The position numbers were made by a program, and so were the translations under genes. From S010-25 sp964441285 (lineage in GTDB: Bacteria; Pseudomonadota; Gammaproteobacteria; SZUA-229), in NCBI GenBank assembly GCA_964441285.1, contig CAYTUK010000013.1, positions 1 through 64,000 on the forward strand: DNA of 64,000 bases. The letters run 5' to 3'. Below are positions 25,095 to 34,092 of this stretch, piece by piece. A model generated the notes under the pieces. The model ran no database searches. It worked only from the letters and a program-made list of their open reading frames with translations, and was not told where the DNA came from. The stretch's first letter is position 1; every line of letters starts with the position of its first letter.

Positions 25095-25772
25095 ATGAGT
25101 CATGAAAATATTTTGATTGTCGAGGACGATGAAGCGATTCAGGGCATGTTGAAATTTTCTCTGGAAACGGAGGATTACCGGCTGCATTGTGTGTTTAATG
25201 TGAAGGATGCCTGGGAAATCATCGAAAATAAATCTCTGGATTTGATATTGCTTGACTGGATGTTGCCAGATAGCAGTGGAATTGATCTGTTACATCGAAT
25301 TAGAAAATATCATTCGATGTTGCCAGTCATTATGTTGACAGCCAGAGGCGAGGAAGAGGACCGTGTGCTGGGTCTGGATATGGGGGCAGATGATTATATT
25401 ACCAAGCCTTTTTCTGTCAAGGAATTAAAATCCCGAATGCGTGCCGTATTAAAACGTAGCCAGCCGGATCAGCAGCCGGTCAAGATGGGTGTTTTGTTCC
25501 TTGATCCTGGCAGCCAGCGTGTTGCCGTCAACAACGAACCGCTGAGGTTATCACCAACTGAGTTCCGTTTGTTGCATTATTTTATGACGCATGTTGACCG
25601 TGTTTTTTCCAGAGCGCAATTACTTGATCAGGTATGGGGGCAACAGGTTTTTGTTGAGGAGCGGACGGTGGATGTACATATCCGGCGGTTACGGAAAAAT
25701 CTTGAGCCCTGTCTGCTGGATAAAATGATACAAACGGTGCATGGACGTGGTTATCGGTTCTCCAAGCAGTAA
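25095..25772 (+). CDS. phoB: Phosphate response regulator PhoB
   Basis: The 225-residue OmpR-type regulator has a receiver domain (acid pair VEDDEA near 9-14, phospho-acceptor in LLDWMLP near 53) and a winged-helix DNA-binding domain (LSPTEFRLLHYFMTH, then VDVHIRRLRKNLEP, then IQTVHGRGYRF). It overlaps the phoR start by one base (TAATG), and follows phoU after 187 nt. When phosphorylated by PhoR it should bind Pho boxes such as those before phoU and pstS. Confidence 0.95.
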   Translation: MSHENILIVEDDEAIQGMLKFSLETEDYRLHCVFNVKDAWEIIENKSLDLILLDWMLPDSSGIDLLHRIRKYHSMLPVIMLTARGEEEDRVLGLDMGADDYITKPFSVKELKSRMRAVLKRSQPDQQPVKMGVLFLDPGSQRVAVNNEPLRLSPTEFRLLHYFMTHVDRVFSRAQLLDQVWGQQVFVEERTVDVHIRRLRKNLEPCLLDKMIQTVHGRGYRFSKQ

Positions 25773-27037
25773 TGAAAACACGATTACGTCAGGAAATAAC
25801 CTTACTATTAACCAGCCTGGCCTTATTGTTGATACTGGGTTTGATCATTGGTCATGCTTTATTACTGGTTTGTCTGGGCATGGTCGTTTATCTGTTATGG
25901 ACCTTCTATAACCTTAAACGGCTACTGAAATGGTTAAGCGAACAGGGTAGACATATTCCTGATACCTATGGTATTTGGGATGATGTGTATTACCAGCTTT
26001 ACCAGCTTTTTCAGCGTCAGCGCAAAGCAAAAAGAAAATTGGCATCGATTGTTGGTCGATTTCAGGAGTCCACACAGGCGCTGCCTTATGCGACCATTGT
26101 TTTAAATCAGAATAAGGAAATTGAATGGTTTAATAATGCAGCAAAAAGGATGTTTGATCTAGATCGAGGCTTTGACATCGGTCAGCGAATTGATAACCTG
26201 ATTCGTCTACCCCAGTTTATTGATTATTTGGCCACAGGTGAGTTTAAGGAAGACCTGGAGTTGAATTATAACGAGCGTAGCATCAGGCTGGCGATAACGC
26301 CTTATGGGAATAACCAGTATTTGATTGGTGCACATGATATTACCCAGCGGCAAAAACTTGAAGTTATGCGGCGAGATTTTACCGCAAATGCTTCACACGA
26401 GTTACGCACACCATTAACGGTCGTGTCTGGTTATATTGAAGCTTTGCAGGACAATGTGGATGAGAGAATGCGTATTCCGCTGCAACGCATTCATGAGCAA
26501 ACTGATCGTATGCAGTCCATTCTTAATGATCTTATTGCCTTGTCACGCCTGGAAACGGGAGCGCTACCTAAGGATCTTCACAAAATAGAGGTCGCTGAAT
26601 TAATGCAGCAGGTATTTGAGGATATGCGCGAATTTGATCGCGGCGCACATCAGCTTGAAATCGAGTGTGATCCCGCAGACATTGTTGGCAACAGAGAAGA
26701 AATACGGATTGCATTGGCAAATCTAATGACTAATGCCATCCGCTATTCAGCAGAAAATACGCGTGTCAAATTATCGGGCACGGTGCTTAAAAATACTGTT
26801 TGTATTGCCATTGAAGACCAGGGTATTGGGATTCCTGCTGAGCATATACCGCGCTTAACCGAGCGTTTTTATCGGGTAGATCCGGGGCGCTCACGCGAAC
26901 AGGGAGGGACTGGGCTGGGGTTGGCCATTGTTAAACACATACTGGATCGACACCATGCACGACTGGAAGTAGTTAGTGAGCTGGATGAGGGTAGCGTGTT
27001 TCGGTGTTATTTTCCTGTTAAGCAGGATACAGAATAA
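25772..27037 (+). CDS. phoR: Phosphate sensor histidine kinase PhoR
   Basis: The 421-residue protein has two N-terminal hydrophobic segments (about 9-45) with no sizeable periplasmic loop, a PAS domain (about 95-195, YATIVLNQNKEIEWFNNAA), and kinase boxes: H in ASHELRTPLTVVSGYIEAL (about 211), N box NLMTNAIRYS, G1 EDQGIGIP, G2 GGTGLGLAIVKHIL. Like E. coli PhoR it senses phosphate through PstSCAB-PhoU and not directly. Confidence 0.95.
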   Translation: MKTRLRQEITLLLTSLALLLILGLIIGHALLLVCLGMVVYLLWTFYNLKRLLKWLSEQGRHIPDTYGIWDDVYYQLYQLFQRQRKAKRKLASIVGRFQESTQALPYATIVLNQNKEIEWFNNAAKRMFDLDRGFDIGQRIDNLIRLPQFIDYLATGEFKEDLELNYNERSIRLAITPYGNNQYLIGAHDITQRQKLEVMRRDFTANASHELRTPLTVVSGYIEALQDNVDERMRIPLQRIHEQTDRMQSILNDLIALSRLETGALPKDLHKIEVAELMQQVFEDMREFDRGAHQLEIECDPADIVGNREEIRIALANLMTNAIRYSAENTRVKLSGTVLKNTVCIAIEDQGIGIPAEHIPRLTERFYRVDPGRSREQGGTGLGLAIVKHILDRHHARLEVVSELDEGSVFRCYFPVKQDTE

Positions 27038-27111
27038 GCCCGCAGAATAGCGAGGCAGGCAACTGCTGTTTTGCCCAGCGAAAGAGAGCCTTTTTATCTA
27101 TCCTGTTAGGA

Positions 27112-27894
27112 TTAACCGAATTTGCCAGTGATGTAATCTTCAGTCTGTTTTTCTTTGGGGCGGATGAAAATGGTTTCGGTAGTGTCAAATTCAATTAGAT
27201 CTCCCAGATATAGAAACGCGGTATAGTCTGAGACCCGCGATGCCTGCTGCATATTGTGTGTTACGATCGTGATTGTATAGTTTTGTTTGAGTTCGAAAAT
27301 CATCTCTTCAATAGCCAGCGTAGAAAGGGGGTCTAATGCTGAGGTGGGCTCGTCAAATAAAATAACTTCGGGTTTTAAGGCAATAACGCGAGCGATGCAT
27401 AAACGTTGTTGCTGGCCACCTGACAGTCCCCTGGCATCATCATTTAAGCGGTCTTTAACTTCTTCCCATAAAGCCACATCATGTAATGCTTTTTCAACGT
27501 ATTCCTGTAGTTTGTATTTCTTCTTCTTCCCGGATAGTTTTAAGCCATAAGCAATGTTATCAAATACAGACATTGGAAAAGGTGTTGGTTTCTGGAATAC
27601 CATGCCGACTTTCTGACGTAAGCGAATAAATTCATTCTCTTTTTTAATATTAAGGATGTTTTGCTGGGTGCCATCTTTTTTCAATAATAGAATTTCACCT
27701 TCGTATTTATTGCCATGATAGAGATCATGAATTCGATTCATGCTGCGTAGTAAGGTGGATTTTCCACAACCGCTCGGGCCGATTATGGCGGTTACTTTAC
27801 GGGTTTGAATCGGTAAATTAATCTGATTTAGTGATGGTGATTTAGCTCCCTTATAGGTAAAGCTAAAATTTTTAATTGCCATCTTGTTCTTCAT
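27112..27894 (-). CDS. pstB: Phosphate ABC transporter ATPase
   Basis: The 260-residue ATPase has Walker A GPSGCGKST (about 38-46), signature LSGGQQQRLCIARVIAL (about 155-171), Walker B VILFDEPTSALDP (about 175-187) and the H-loop VTHNMQQASRVSD. It ends the pstS-pstC-pstA-pstB operon. Its 3' end faces phoR with about 74 bp between the stops. Confidence 0.96.
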   Translation of the reverse strand: MKNKMAIKNFSFTYKGAKSPSLNQINLPIQTRKVTAIIGPSGCGKSTLLRSMNRIHDLYHGNKYEGEILLLKKDGTQQNILNIKKENEFIRLRQKVGMVFQKPTPFPMSVFDNIAYGLKLSGKKKKYKLQEYVEKALHDVALWEEVKDRLNDDARGLSGGQQQRLCIARVIALKPEVILFDEPTSALDPLSTLAIEEMIFELKQNYTITIVTHNMQQASRVSDYTAFLYLGDLIEFDTTETIFIRPKEKQTEDYITGKFG

Positions 27895-27898
27895 TTAT

Positions 27899-28708
27899 CT
27901 ATAACCTTTTTTCTTTAATCAGGAAGCGGCCCAGTAGATTCAGTGCTAATACAGCCAGAGTGAGGATTAATGCTGCCGCCCAGGCAAGTGCAACCAGTTT
28001 TTCATCTGGCATGGTGGCCAGGTTATAAATGGAGACGGTCATGGACGGGTAGGTATGGTTTAAATTTGTTTCCATGTAAATAGTTGAGCCGCTGGTGTAT
28101 AGCAGCGGTGCGGTCTCACCAACAATGCGGGCGAAGGCGAGAATTAGACCGGTCATAATACCCACTTTAGCGGCTTTTAAAATGATATGAAAAATGACAT
28201 GGTATTTAGGTGCGCCAATAGCAATGCCCGCTTCTCTTAATTCGGATGGTACCAGACTTAACATGTCATCGGTGGTGCGTACCACAATAGGTAGCATCAT
28301 CACAAACAGGGCAGCAATACCTGCCCAGCCATTGGTATGGCCGACTGGGACGACAATAATGGCGTAGATAAAGGTGCCAATGACAATGGAAGGGGCCGAC
28401 ATCATCACATCACTAAGATCACGAATAAAGTTAGCGTACCGAGTATGGTTGCCATACTCCTGCAAATAAATACCTGCCAGCAACCCCACTGGGATGCCAA
28501 TGACCGAGGCGAGGCCGGCGAGTACAAATTGCCCCCACAACAGGTTGCGAATACCATTATTCACCAGATCATGAGTGAAGATATAAGGGCTTAGTGCAGC
28601 AGAACCTTTAAGAACCAGGGTGGCTAAAATCCAGCCTAAAAATAGCAGACCTAAAATAGCCATCAATGATGAGAGTAATATCGCAATTTTGTTTATCAGT
28701 AATCGCAT
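27899..28708 (-). CDS. pstA: Phosphate ABC transporter permease
   Basis: The 269-residue permease has six predicted helices and the EAA loop with ELREAGIAIGAPKYHVIFHIIL (about 155-176). It is directly between pstC and pstB with gaps of 2 and 4 nt. It imports phosphate together with PstC. Confidence 0.94.
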   Translation of the reverse strand: MRLLINKIAILLSSLMAILGLLFLGWILATLVLKGSAALSPYIFTHDLVNNGIRNLLWGQFVLAGLASVIGIPVGLLAGIYLQEYGNHTRYANFIRDLSDVMMSAPSIVIGTFIYAIIVVPVGHTNGWAGIAALFVMMLPIVVRTTDDMLSLVPSELREAGIAIGAPKYHVIFHIILKAAKVGIMTGLILAFARIVGETAPLLYTSGSTIYMETNLNHTYPSMTVSIYNLATMPDEKLVALAWAAALILTLAVLALNLLGRFLIKEKRL

Positions 28709-28710
28709 GA

Positions 28711-29799
28711 TCAGCGGCGTCTTAAAAAGAAATATTTAGCAGAAAAAATAGTAATAAAACTGACCGCAAACAGAACCAGCGATAAATAAAACAGGGCATT
28801 CATGCTCATGCCACTGGATTCGGCAAAATTATTGGCCAGTACAACCGGTATCGAGGTAGTGGGGGCAGTGATATCGTTGGCAAATTTGAATATACCTCCA
28901 ATAACAAAGGCAACCGCCATGGTTTCTCCCATCGCTCTGCCAAGTGAAACAATAATAGAGCCAATAATGCCGGCTTTGGCGTAGGGAAAAATGATGTCTT
29001 TAATTACTTCAAATTTAGTTGCGCCCATCGCATAAGCGGATTCTTTTAGCACATCGGGTGTGGTGTTTATGGCATCACGGCTTAATGCTGCCATAAACGG
29101 GATAACCATGATGCCTAGCACCAGTCCGGCAACAAGTAACGACACACTGTGGCCGCCAAAGATAGAAGCAATAAAAGGTCCAAAATAAAAGAGTGCCCAC
29201 ATGCCATAGATGATGCTAGGAATGGCGGCAAGCAGTTCAATCGCGATACCAATAGGTCTGGCAATATGTTCATTCGCAATTTCGGATAAAAATACTGCAA
29301 TACCCATAGCAACGGGAATAGAAAATAGCATTGCAACCAGGGTGGAAAAAATAGTACCAATAATCGGTACTGCGCCACCGTAGATGATTTCTGTCTTTTT
29401 GCCACCCTGGTCAGGCAGGCCGGCCTGTCCGGTATCGGTATCATCATCGGTAGGGATGGTCTCATCGGTATCAAACTGGTCATTCATACTCATGCCATCA
29501 TCAGGGGCTGATGTATCATCAGCAGATGGCGTATTGTCTGCTGTCGTAGGGGCTACGGTATTAACACTGGTGGGAGCTTCGATCTTGCTATTAACGGGAG
29601 CGGTAGGCGGGGTAGTTTTTGTCGCGATACTATTCTGTATAACATCAACAACACCCCAGCGCGAATCAATAATGAAATGCGCGCCAAATTTCTCAATTGC
29701 GGGTTTTGCCGTGAGATACAATACTGTTATCGTTGCAACCAGGATAAAAAACACAAAACTGGCGCTAAGCTGAGTGAGTATTTTAAATAACTTTTCCAC
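28711..29799 (-). CDS. pstC: Phosphate ABC transporter permease with acidic periplasmic insert
   Basis: The 362-residue permease has a first helix (about 13-31), then a long Thr/Pro/Asp-rich insert (about 60-130, TTPPTAPVNSKIEAPTS, later MNDQFDTDETIPTDDD) before the core helices. The core shows GTIFSTLVAMLFSIPVAMGI and the EAA loop DVLKESAYAMGATKFEVIKDII (about 255-276). E. coli PstC (319 residues) lacks such an insert. It lies between helix 1 and the next helix, so outside the membrane on the periplasmic side, where it could touch PstS. Low-complexity content makes it a poor candidate for a folded domain. Confidence 0.93.
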   Translation of the reverse strand: MEKLFKILTQLSASFVFFILVATITVLYLTAKPAIEKFGAHFIIDSRWGVVDVIQNSIATKTTPPTAPVNSKIEAPTSVNTVAPTTADNTPSADDTSAPDDGMSMNDQFDTDETIPTDDDTDTGQAGLPDQGGKKTEIIYGGAVPIIGTIFSTLVAMLFSIPVAMGIAVFLSEIANEHIARPIGIAIELLAAIPSIIYGMWALFYFGPFIASIFGGHSVSLLVAGLVLGIMVIPFMAALSRDAINTTPDVLKESAYAMGATKFEVIKDIIFPYAKAGIIGSIIVSLGRAMGETMAVAFVIGGIFKFANDITAPTTSIPVVLANNFAESSGMSMNALFYLSLVLFAVSFITIFSAKYFFLRRR

Positions 29800-29974
29800 A
29801 GGTGTTACGGCTTAATAGTGGCTGAAATAAAAACTGGATGGGAAAATAAAGGAGCGGCTGAAAATAACCGGGTTATTAAATGCAATAATGGCTTTGCTGA
29901 TATGTTCATTTTCACTTGCTTCCGCCATTAATATTTAAAAGATAGATGAAAATATAAGGTTAGTCCTGGTTCCT

Positions 29975-30052
29975 CTAAACGGCTCCCTTACCCTTTGTTC
30001 CACCTGTTTTTGTGTAAAAGCAGCGCATTGAACAGAGAGCAAAGGGAGCAGA
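29975..30052 (-). terminator. Imperfect long hairpin between pstS and pstC
   Basis: GCTCCCTTACCCTTTGTTC (29982-30000) can pair with GAACAGAGAGCAAAGGGAGC (about 30030-30049) around a 29-nt loop. It lies in the 295-nt gap after pstS in the direction of transcription. It probably attenuates or stabilises, so that PstS outnumbers the membrane subunits. No long T run follows. Confidence 0.5.
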
Positions 30053-30094
30053 ATTATATAACAAATTGTTATATCAGAGTTGAATTTTAAAGAC

Positions 30095-31084
30095 TTATTT
30101 CATGCCTTTTTTTGCCATATAGCTGTCGACTTTGCTGACTACAGCTGGAGGCAGTGGGACATAACCCAGAGCTGAGATCGTACCAGGATGTGACAGGGCA
30201 AAGCGGTAAAAGTCGGCAACCTGTGTTTTTTTGCTGCTTTCATTCGGAACCAGCACAAAGGTTGCAGTCATAATAGGATAACCCGATTTTGGGTATTCGA
30301 TATTAGCATAAAAATCTATTCTGGGGTTCAGGTTGGCATATTTTGCACCAGTAGCAAAAGCAGCTGGGGCCGGCTTAACAAATTTATGCGCCCGATTCTC
30401 GATGCTTGCCAGGTGTAACTTATTGGAAACAGCATCAGCATAATCAACATAACCAATTGAGTACGGATTGGTTTTAATCGCAGTTGAGACACCGAAATTA
30501 CCTTTACCTGCGATCTGGCTATTCATTGGCCAGTTGACAGCTTTTCTGGCACCATAGTGTGTGCGCCAGACTGAATTCATTTTTGACAGGTAATAGGTAA
30601 AGCCGAAGGTAGTACCGGATTTATCTGAGCGATGGACGAATAAAATCTTTTTATGTGGCAGGTTCAGCCCAGGGTTATCATGTTTAATGGTATTGGCATC
30701 CCAGTATTCGATATTACCAAGCACAATGCCAGAAATAGCACTTTCAGACAGTTTCAGGTGTGAAATGCCAGGGATATTGTAGGCAAAGGTAATGGCACCA
30801 ATCGCAATAGGAAACTGACTTAAGTTTTTTTTCTTTAATACAGAGGGTCTGAGTGGCTTATCGCTGCCGCCAAAATCGACATGACGGTCAGAAACTTCCT
30901 TGATGCCAGCACCAGATCCGGTTGGTGAATAATTGACTTTATTGCCGGTTTGGTCATAGAAGATTTTTGACCAGGCTTTATTCGCAGGATACTGGAAGCT
31001 GGAGCCGGTACCTTCGATAGTGAAAGCCATCGCGGATGTTGAAACGAGCGCGGTCATTAAACCAGCAAGAATAATTTTTTTCAT
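30095..31084 (-). CDS. pstS: Phosphate-binding periplasmic protein
   Basis: The 329-residue protein has a signal peptide (IILAGLMTALVSTSAMAF, cleavage about residue 20) and the PstS fold: GTGSSFQYPANKAWSKIFYD (about 25-45), then TGSGAGIKEVSDRHVDFGGSD (about 55-75), and HRSDKSGTTFGFTYYLS (about 150-167), which provide the phosphate-contacting Ser, Asp, Arg and Thr side chains. It leads the pst operon and has Pho-box-like repeats upstream. Confidence 0.95.
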   Translation of the reverse strand: MKKIILAGLMTALVSTSAMAFTIEGTGSSFQYPANKAWSKIFYDQTGNKVNYSPTGSGAGIKEVSDRHVDFGGSDKPLRPSVLKKKNLSQFPIAIGAITFAYNIPGISHLKLSESAISGIVLGNIEYWDANTIKHDNPGLNLPHKKILFVHRSDKSGTTFGFTYYLSKMNSVWRTHYGARKAVNWPMNSQIAGKGNFGVSTAIKTNPYSIGYVDYADAVSNKLHLASIENRAHKFVKPAPAAFATGAKYANLNPRIDFYANIEYPKSGYPIMTATFVLVPNESSKKTQVADFYRFALSHPGTISALGYVPLPPAVVSKVDSYMAKKGMK

Positions 31085-31142
31085 GAGTTACTCCTCATTA
31101 GAAAGACTCTATAAATTAAATAAAGGGGGTTGGTTAAATCGA

Positions 31143-31172
31143 GTGTTACATTAACGTTAGAATGTTACAGAA
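31143..31172 (-). promoter_or_regulatory. Pho-box-like repeats upstream of pstS
   Basis: On the minus strand, CTGTAACATTC is followed by TAACGTTAATG and TAACACT, three half-site-like units at 11-nt steps, about 65 nt before pstS. Step and sequence fit PhoB boxes. The match is degenerate. Confidence 0.5.
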
Positions 31173-31315
31173 ATATGAAATTTGTCATATTTAATTTTTA
31201 TTGTAAGCATCTATCTCCTCCTGAGGGTGTAAAAATTGTCATCTTACTGCCGTGTTTTCAGTATTTTGAGTAGAGTAAAGCCATCGTCACGGGTTAACTA
31301 GATTAAAGTTGTGCC

Positions 31316-32437
31316 CTACAGTAAAACCAGGTTGTCCCGATGGATTAATTCCGCTTCATCAATGTAACCCAGAATACTTTCTATCTTTTCACTACTCCGG
31401 CCCTTTATCTGCTGGCTTTCATTGCTGTTATAGTTGACCAGTCCACGGGCGATTTCTTCGCCTGCCTGATTCAGGCAGCTGACCACTTCGCCACGCTGGA
31501 AATTCCCCTGTATGGTTTTAACGCCTACGGCTAACAGGCTGACATGGTTTTTACGTAGTGCGCTGGCAGCACCATTATCAAGCGTCAGCTGTCCGCGTAC
31601 ATGGAGCTGGTTGGCTAGCCACTGCTTGCGCGCCGCTATCGGTTCTTTCTCCGCGATAAGCAAGGTGCCAATGTTTACCGAATGAGCAATGTCCAGCAAC
31701 ACATTGGGTCTGGCTCCCGATGCTATCAGGGTGCAGGTGCCGGAACGGGCGGCACACTGTGCCGCGAGTATTTTAGTTCGCATTCCGCCTTGACCCAGTA
31801 CACCGCCATCACCAGCCATTTTCAGGAGTGCTGGATCGGTAGCAATGGCCTCGCTGATTAGTTTAGCATTCTGGTGGTGGCGTGGATCCTTATTGTACAG
31901 TCCCTGTTGGTCGGTAAGAATAATTAAGGCTTCAGCACCAACCAGATTGGCGACCAGTGCGGCCAGTGTATCATTGTCGCCGAGGCGGATTTCACCAGTG
32001 GCAACAGTATCATTTTCGTTTATAACTGGGATGCAATGTAACTCAAGCAGGGTTTTTAATGTGCTGCGAGCATTGAGGTAGCGCTGGCGGCTGGACAGGT
32101 CTTCATGGGTAAGGAGTACCTGTGCAGTATGAATGTTGTATTGTTTGAAGCAGGTCTCGAAGTGCTGAATTAAACCCGTTTGGCCCAGTGCGGCGGCGGC
32201 CTGCAACTTATGTAATGCATGTGGCCGTTGTTTCCAGCCAATGCGTGCCATGCCTGCGGCGACAGCGCCGGAAGAGACAAGCAAGATTTTCTTTCCCTGT
32301 TGACGCAGTTCGACGATCTGTTTTACCCAGTGATGGATAGCTTGCGTGTCCAGCCCCTGACCATCATTGGTGATAAGAGCGCTGCCTATTTTTATAACCC
32401 AGTAACGTGCATTGGCAAGTGCTTCGCGTGATTTCAT
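31316..32437 (-). CDS. proB: Glutamate 5-kinase
   Basis: The 373-residue protein has the amino acid kinase domain (YWVIKIGSALITNDGQGLD near 12-30; LLVSSGAVAAGM; NENDTV; LTDQQGLYNKDPR near 166) and a C-terminal PUA domain (about 280-360, NGAASALRKNHVSLLAVGV). It makes glutamyl-5-phosphate, the first step of proline synthesis. It overlaps obgE by 4 nt, a common gammaproteobacterial pairing. Confidence 0.95.
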   Translation of the reverse strand: MKSREALANARYWVIKIGSALITNDGQGLDTQAIHHWVKQIVELRQQGKKILLVSSGAVAAGMARIGWKQRPHALHKLQAAAALGQTGLIQHFETCFKQYNIHTAQVLLTHEDLSSRQRYLNARSTLKTLLELHCIPVINENDTVATGEIRLGDNDTLAALVANLVGAEALIILTDQQGLYNKDPRHHQNAKLISEAIATDPALLKMAGDGGVLGQGGMRTKILAAQCAARSGTCTLIASGARPNVLLDIAHSVNIGTLLIAEKEPIAARKQWLANQLHVRGQLTLDNGAASALRKNHVSLLAVGVKTIQGNFQRGEVVSCLNQAGEEIARGLVNYNSNESQQIKGRSSEKIESILGYIDEAELIHRDNLVLL

Positions 32438-33450
32438 GATTCCTGATAACGTTCCAGTTGTTGCATAATATCGTAGGTTACGTCCTGGGTTCCAGTTTTG
32501 CTCAGTGCCGACAGGGTATAAACAGGGTCGTGCCAGTCTAAAGCATCGACAATAGCCTGCTTGCGAATTTTTAATTCACTCTCATTTAGCAGGTCTATTT
32601 TGTTTAATACCAGCCAGCGAGGTTTTTTGTATAAATCATGGCTGTAGTCATTCAGCTCTTGTAGTATGGTTTTTGCCTGTACTGCCGGGTTGTTGCCATC
32701 ATACGGTGCAATATCAATAATATGTAATAATAACTGCGTGCGAGACAGATGTTTAAGAAACTGTATGCCCAGTCCTGCACCTTCCGAGGCACCTTCAATA
32801 ATGCCTGGAATATCGGCAATGACGAAACTCTGGTTCATGCCCACGCGCACAACGCCAAGATTCGGGTGTAACGTGGTAAAGGGGTAATTTGCAACTTTAG
32901 GGCGTGCGCCGGAAACGGCACGTATAAACGTAGATTTGCCCGCATTAGGCAGGCCAAGCAACCCCACATCGGCTAGAACTTTTAGTTCAAGTCGCAGTGC
33001 GCGCCGCTCGCCGGGTGAGCCGGGTGAGCATTTTCGTGGTGTCTGATTGATCGAGCTTTTATAGCGAATATTGCCAAGCCCGTGAAAACCACCTTGTGCG
33101 ACCATAATTTTCTGATTATTTCTGGTAATGTCACCAATGAGTTCATCAATGTCATTATCGTAAATCAGGGTGCCGATGGGGACTCTAACAATAAGATCCC
33201 CCCCGCCTTTGCCTGTCATCTGCCGGCCCTGGCCACGTTTGCCAGATTCAGCGGTGTAAGTACGCACATGACGAAAGTCAGCGAGGGTGTTAATATTTAC
33301 ATCACCCATTAGATAGACGCTGCCGCCATCACCGCCATCACCGCCGTCTGGTCCGCCATGAGGAATATATTTTTCACGGCGAAAACTGATAACGCCCGTG
33401 CCACCGTCGCCGGCAATGGTATTAATGGTCACTTCGTCAACAAATCGCAT
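32434..33450 (-). CDS. obgE: Obg-family GTPase
   Basis: The 338-residue protein has the glycine-rich Obg fold (EVTINTIAGDGGTGVISFR, then GPDGGDGGDGGSVYL) and a GTPase domain with G1 GLPNAGKST (about 165-173), switch ADIPGIIEGASEGAGLG and NKIDL. It is a ribosome-assembly and stress-linked GTPase. The long C-terminal acidic tail of some orthologues is absent. It sits after rpmA and before proB. Confidence 0.95.
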   Translation of the reverse strand: MRFVDEVTINTIAGDGGTGVISFRREKYIPHGGPDGGDGGDGGSVYLMGDVNINTLADFRHVRTYTAESGKRGQGRQMTGKGGGDLIVRVPIGTLIYDNDIDELIGDITRNNQKIMVAQGGFHGLGNIRYKSSINQTPRKCSPGSPGERRALRLELKVLADVGLLGLPNAGKSTFIRAVSGARPKVANYPFTTLHPNLGVVRVGMNQSFVIADIPGIIEGASEGAGLGIQFLKHLSRTQLLLHIIDIAPYDGNNPAVQAKTILQELNDYSHDLYKKPRWLVLNKIDLLNESELKIRKQAIVDALDWHDPVYTLSALSKTGTQDVTYDIMQQLERYQES

Positions 33451-33575
33451 TTTTATATTTTTTATATGTCTATCTGGGGAAGGGCTAAGCTGTTTTTATC
33501 AACTGGTTTGGTCGCCTGGTTTAATAAACCTGATTCAGGTGTAGTGTAACCTATAAGCTGAAAGTGTAGGGATTA

Positions 33576-33719
33576 CTGAAACAGATAAAAGGCTACCGAT
33601 TGTTCAAGGCACGCTGTCAATACCGCCATGTAAGCTCGGCACCCGCATCCCTGTGGCTGACGTGAACAATCGTAGCCTTTTTATCTATTCGGCTAGTTTG
33701 CGTCATTGCCTGTTTCAGC
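33576..33719. repeat. Nested inverted-repeat element upstream of obgE
   Basis: GATAAAAGGCTACCGATTGTTCA (33584-33606, first 20 shown as arms GGCTACCGATTGTTCA) pairs with TGAACAATCGTAGCC plus TTTTTATC (33663-33685), with one bulge. An outer pair CTGAAACAG (33576) and CTGTTTCAG (33711-33719) frames it. The 56-nt centre contains ACGCTGTCAATACCGCCATG and GTAAGCTCGGC. From memory, similar 'CGCTGTGAATACATCC...GTAGGCTCGGC' stem-loop repeats are scattered in many gammaproteobacterial genomes. It lies between rpmA and obgE. Confidence 0.75.
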
Positions 33720-33766
33720 AGCAGCAACAAAAAAGCCCCTTTTCGGGGCCTTTTTGTTGCTGCTGC
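33718..33766 (-). terminator. Rho-independent terminator of rplU-rpmA
   Basis: GCAGCAGCAACAAAAA-rGCCCC stem with a TTTTC loop pairs with GGGGCCTTTTTGTTGCTGCTGC. The GC core flanked by A and T runs makes it a good intrinsic terminator in both directions. It lies 13 nt after rpmA. Confidence 0.85.
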
Positions 33767-33778
33767 GCTATACAGTGC

Positions 33779-34054
33779 CTAACTTGCAGGTATTGTGTCA
33801 GCGGGTGTTACACTAATCGTTTTGCGGCTAAGAGGGCCGCGGATTTCAAATACAACGTGACCGTCAGATTTTGCAAATAGAGTGTGGTCGCGGCCCATCC
33901 CGACGTTACTGCCGGCATGAAATTTAGTGCCGCGCTGGCGCACCAGGATGTTGCCAGCCAGAACGCTCTGGCCACCAAATTTTTTTACGCCAAGTCGTTT
34001 TGATTCCGATTCGCGCCCGTTACGGGTACTACCGGCTGCTTTTTTATGTGCCAT
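33779..34054 (-). CDS. rpmA: Ribosomal protein bL27
   Basis: The 91-residue protein begins MAHKKAAGSTRNGRESESKR and continues GVKKFGGQSVLAGNILVRQRG, the L27 signature near the peptidyl-transferase centre. No N-terminal cleavage extension is present, as is normal outside Firmicutes. It follows rplU by 38 nt. Confidence 0.97.
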   Translation of the reverse strand: MAHKKAAGSTRNGRESESKRLGVKKFGGQSVLAGNILVRQRGTKFHAGSNVGMGRDHTLFAKSDGHVVFEIRGPLSRKTISVTPADTIPAS

Positions 34055-34092
34055 TGTAAGTTGCTCCTCCTGTGCTCGCCAGGAATGTATCT

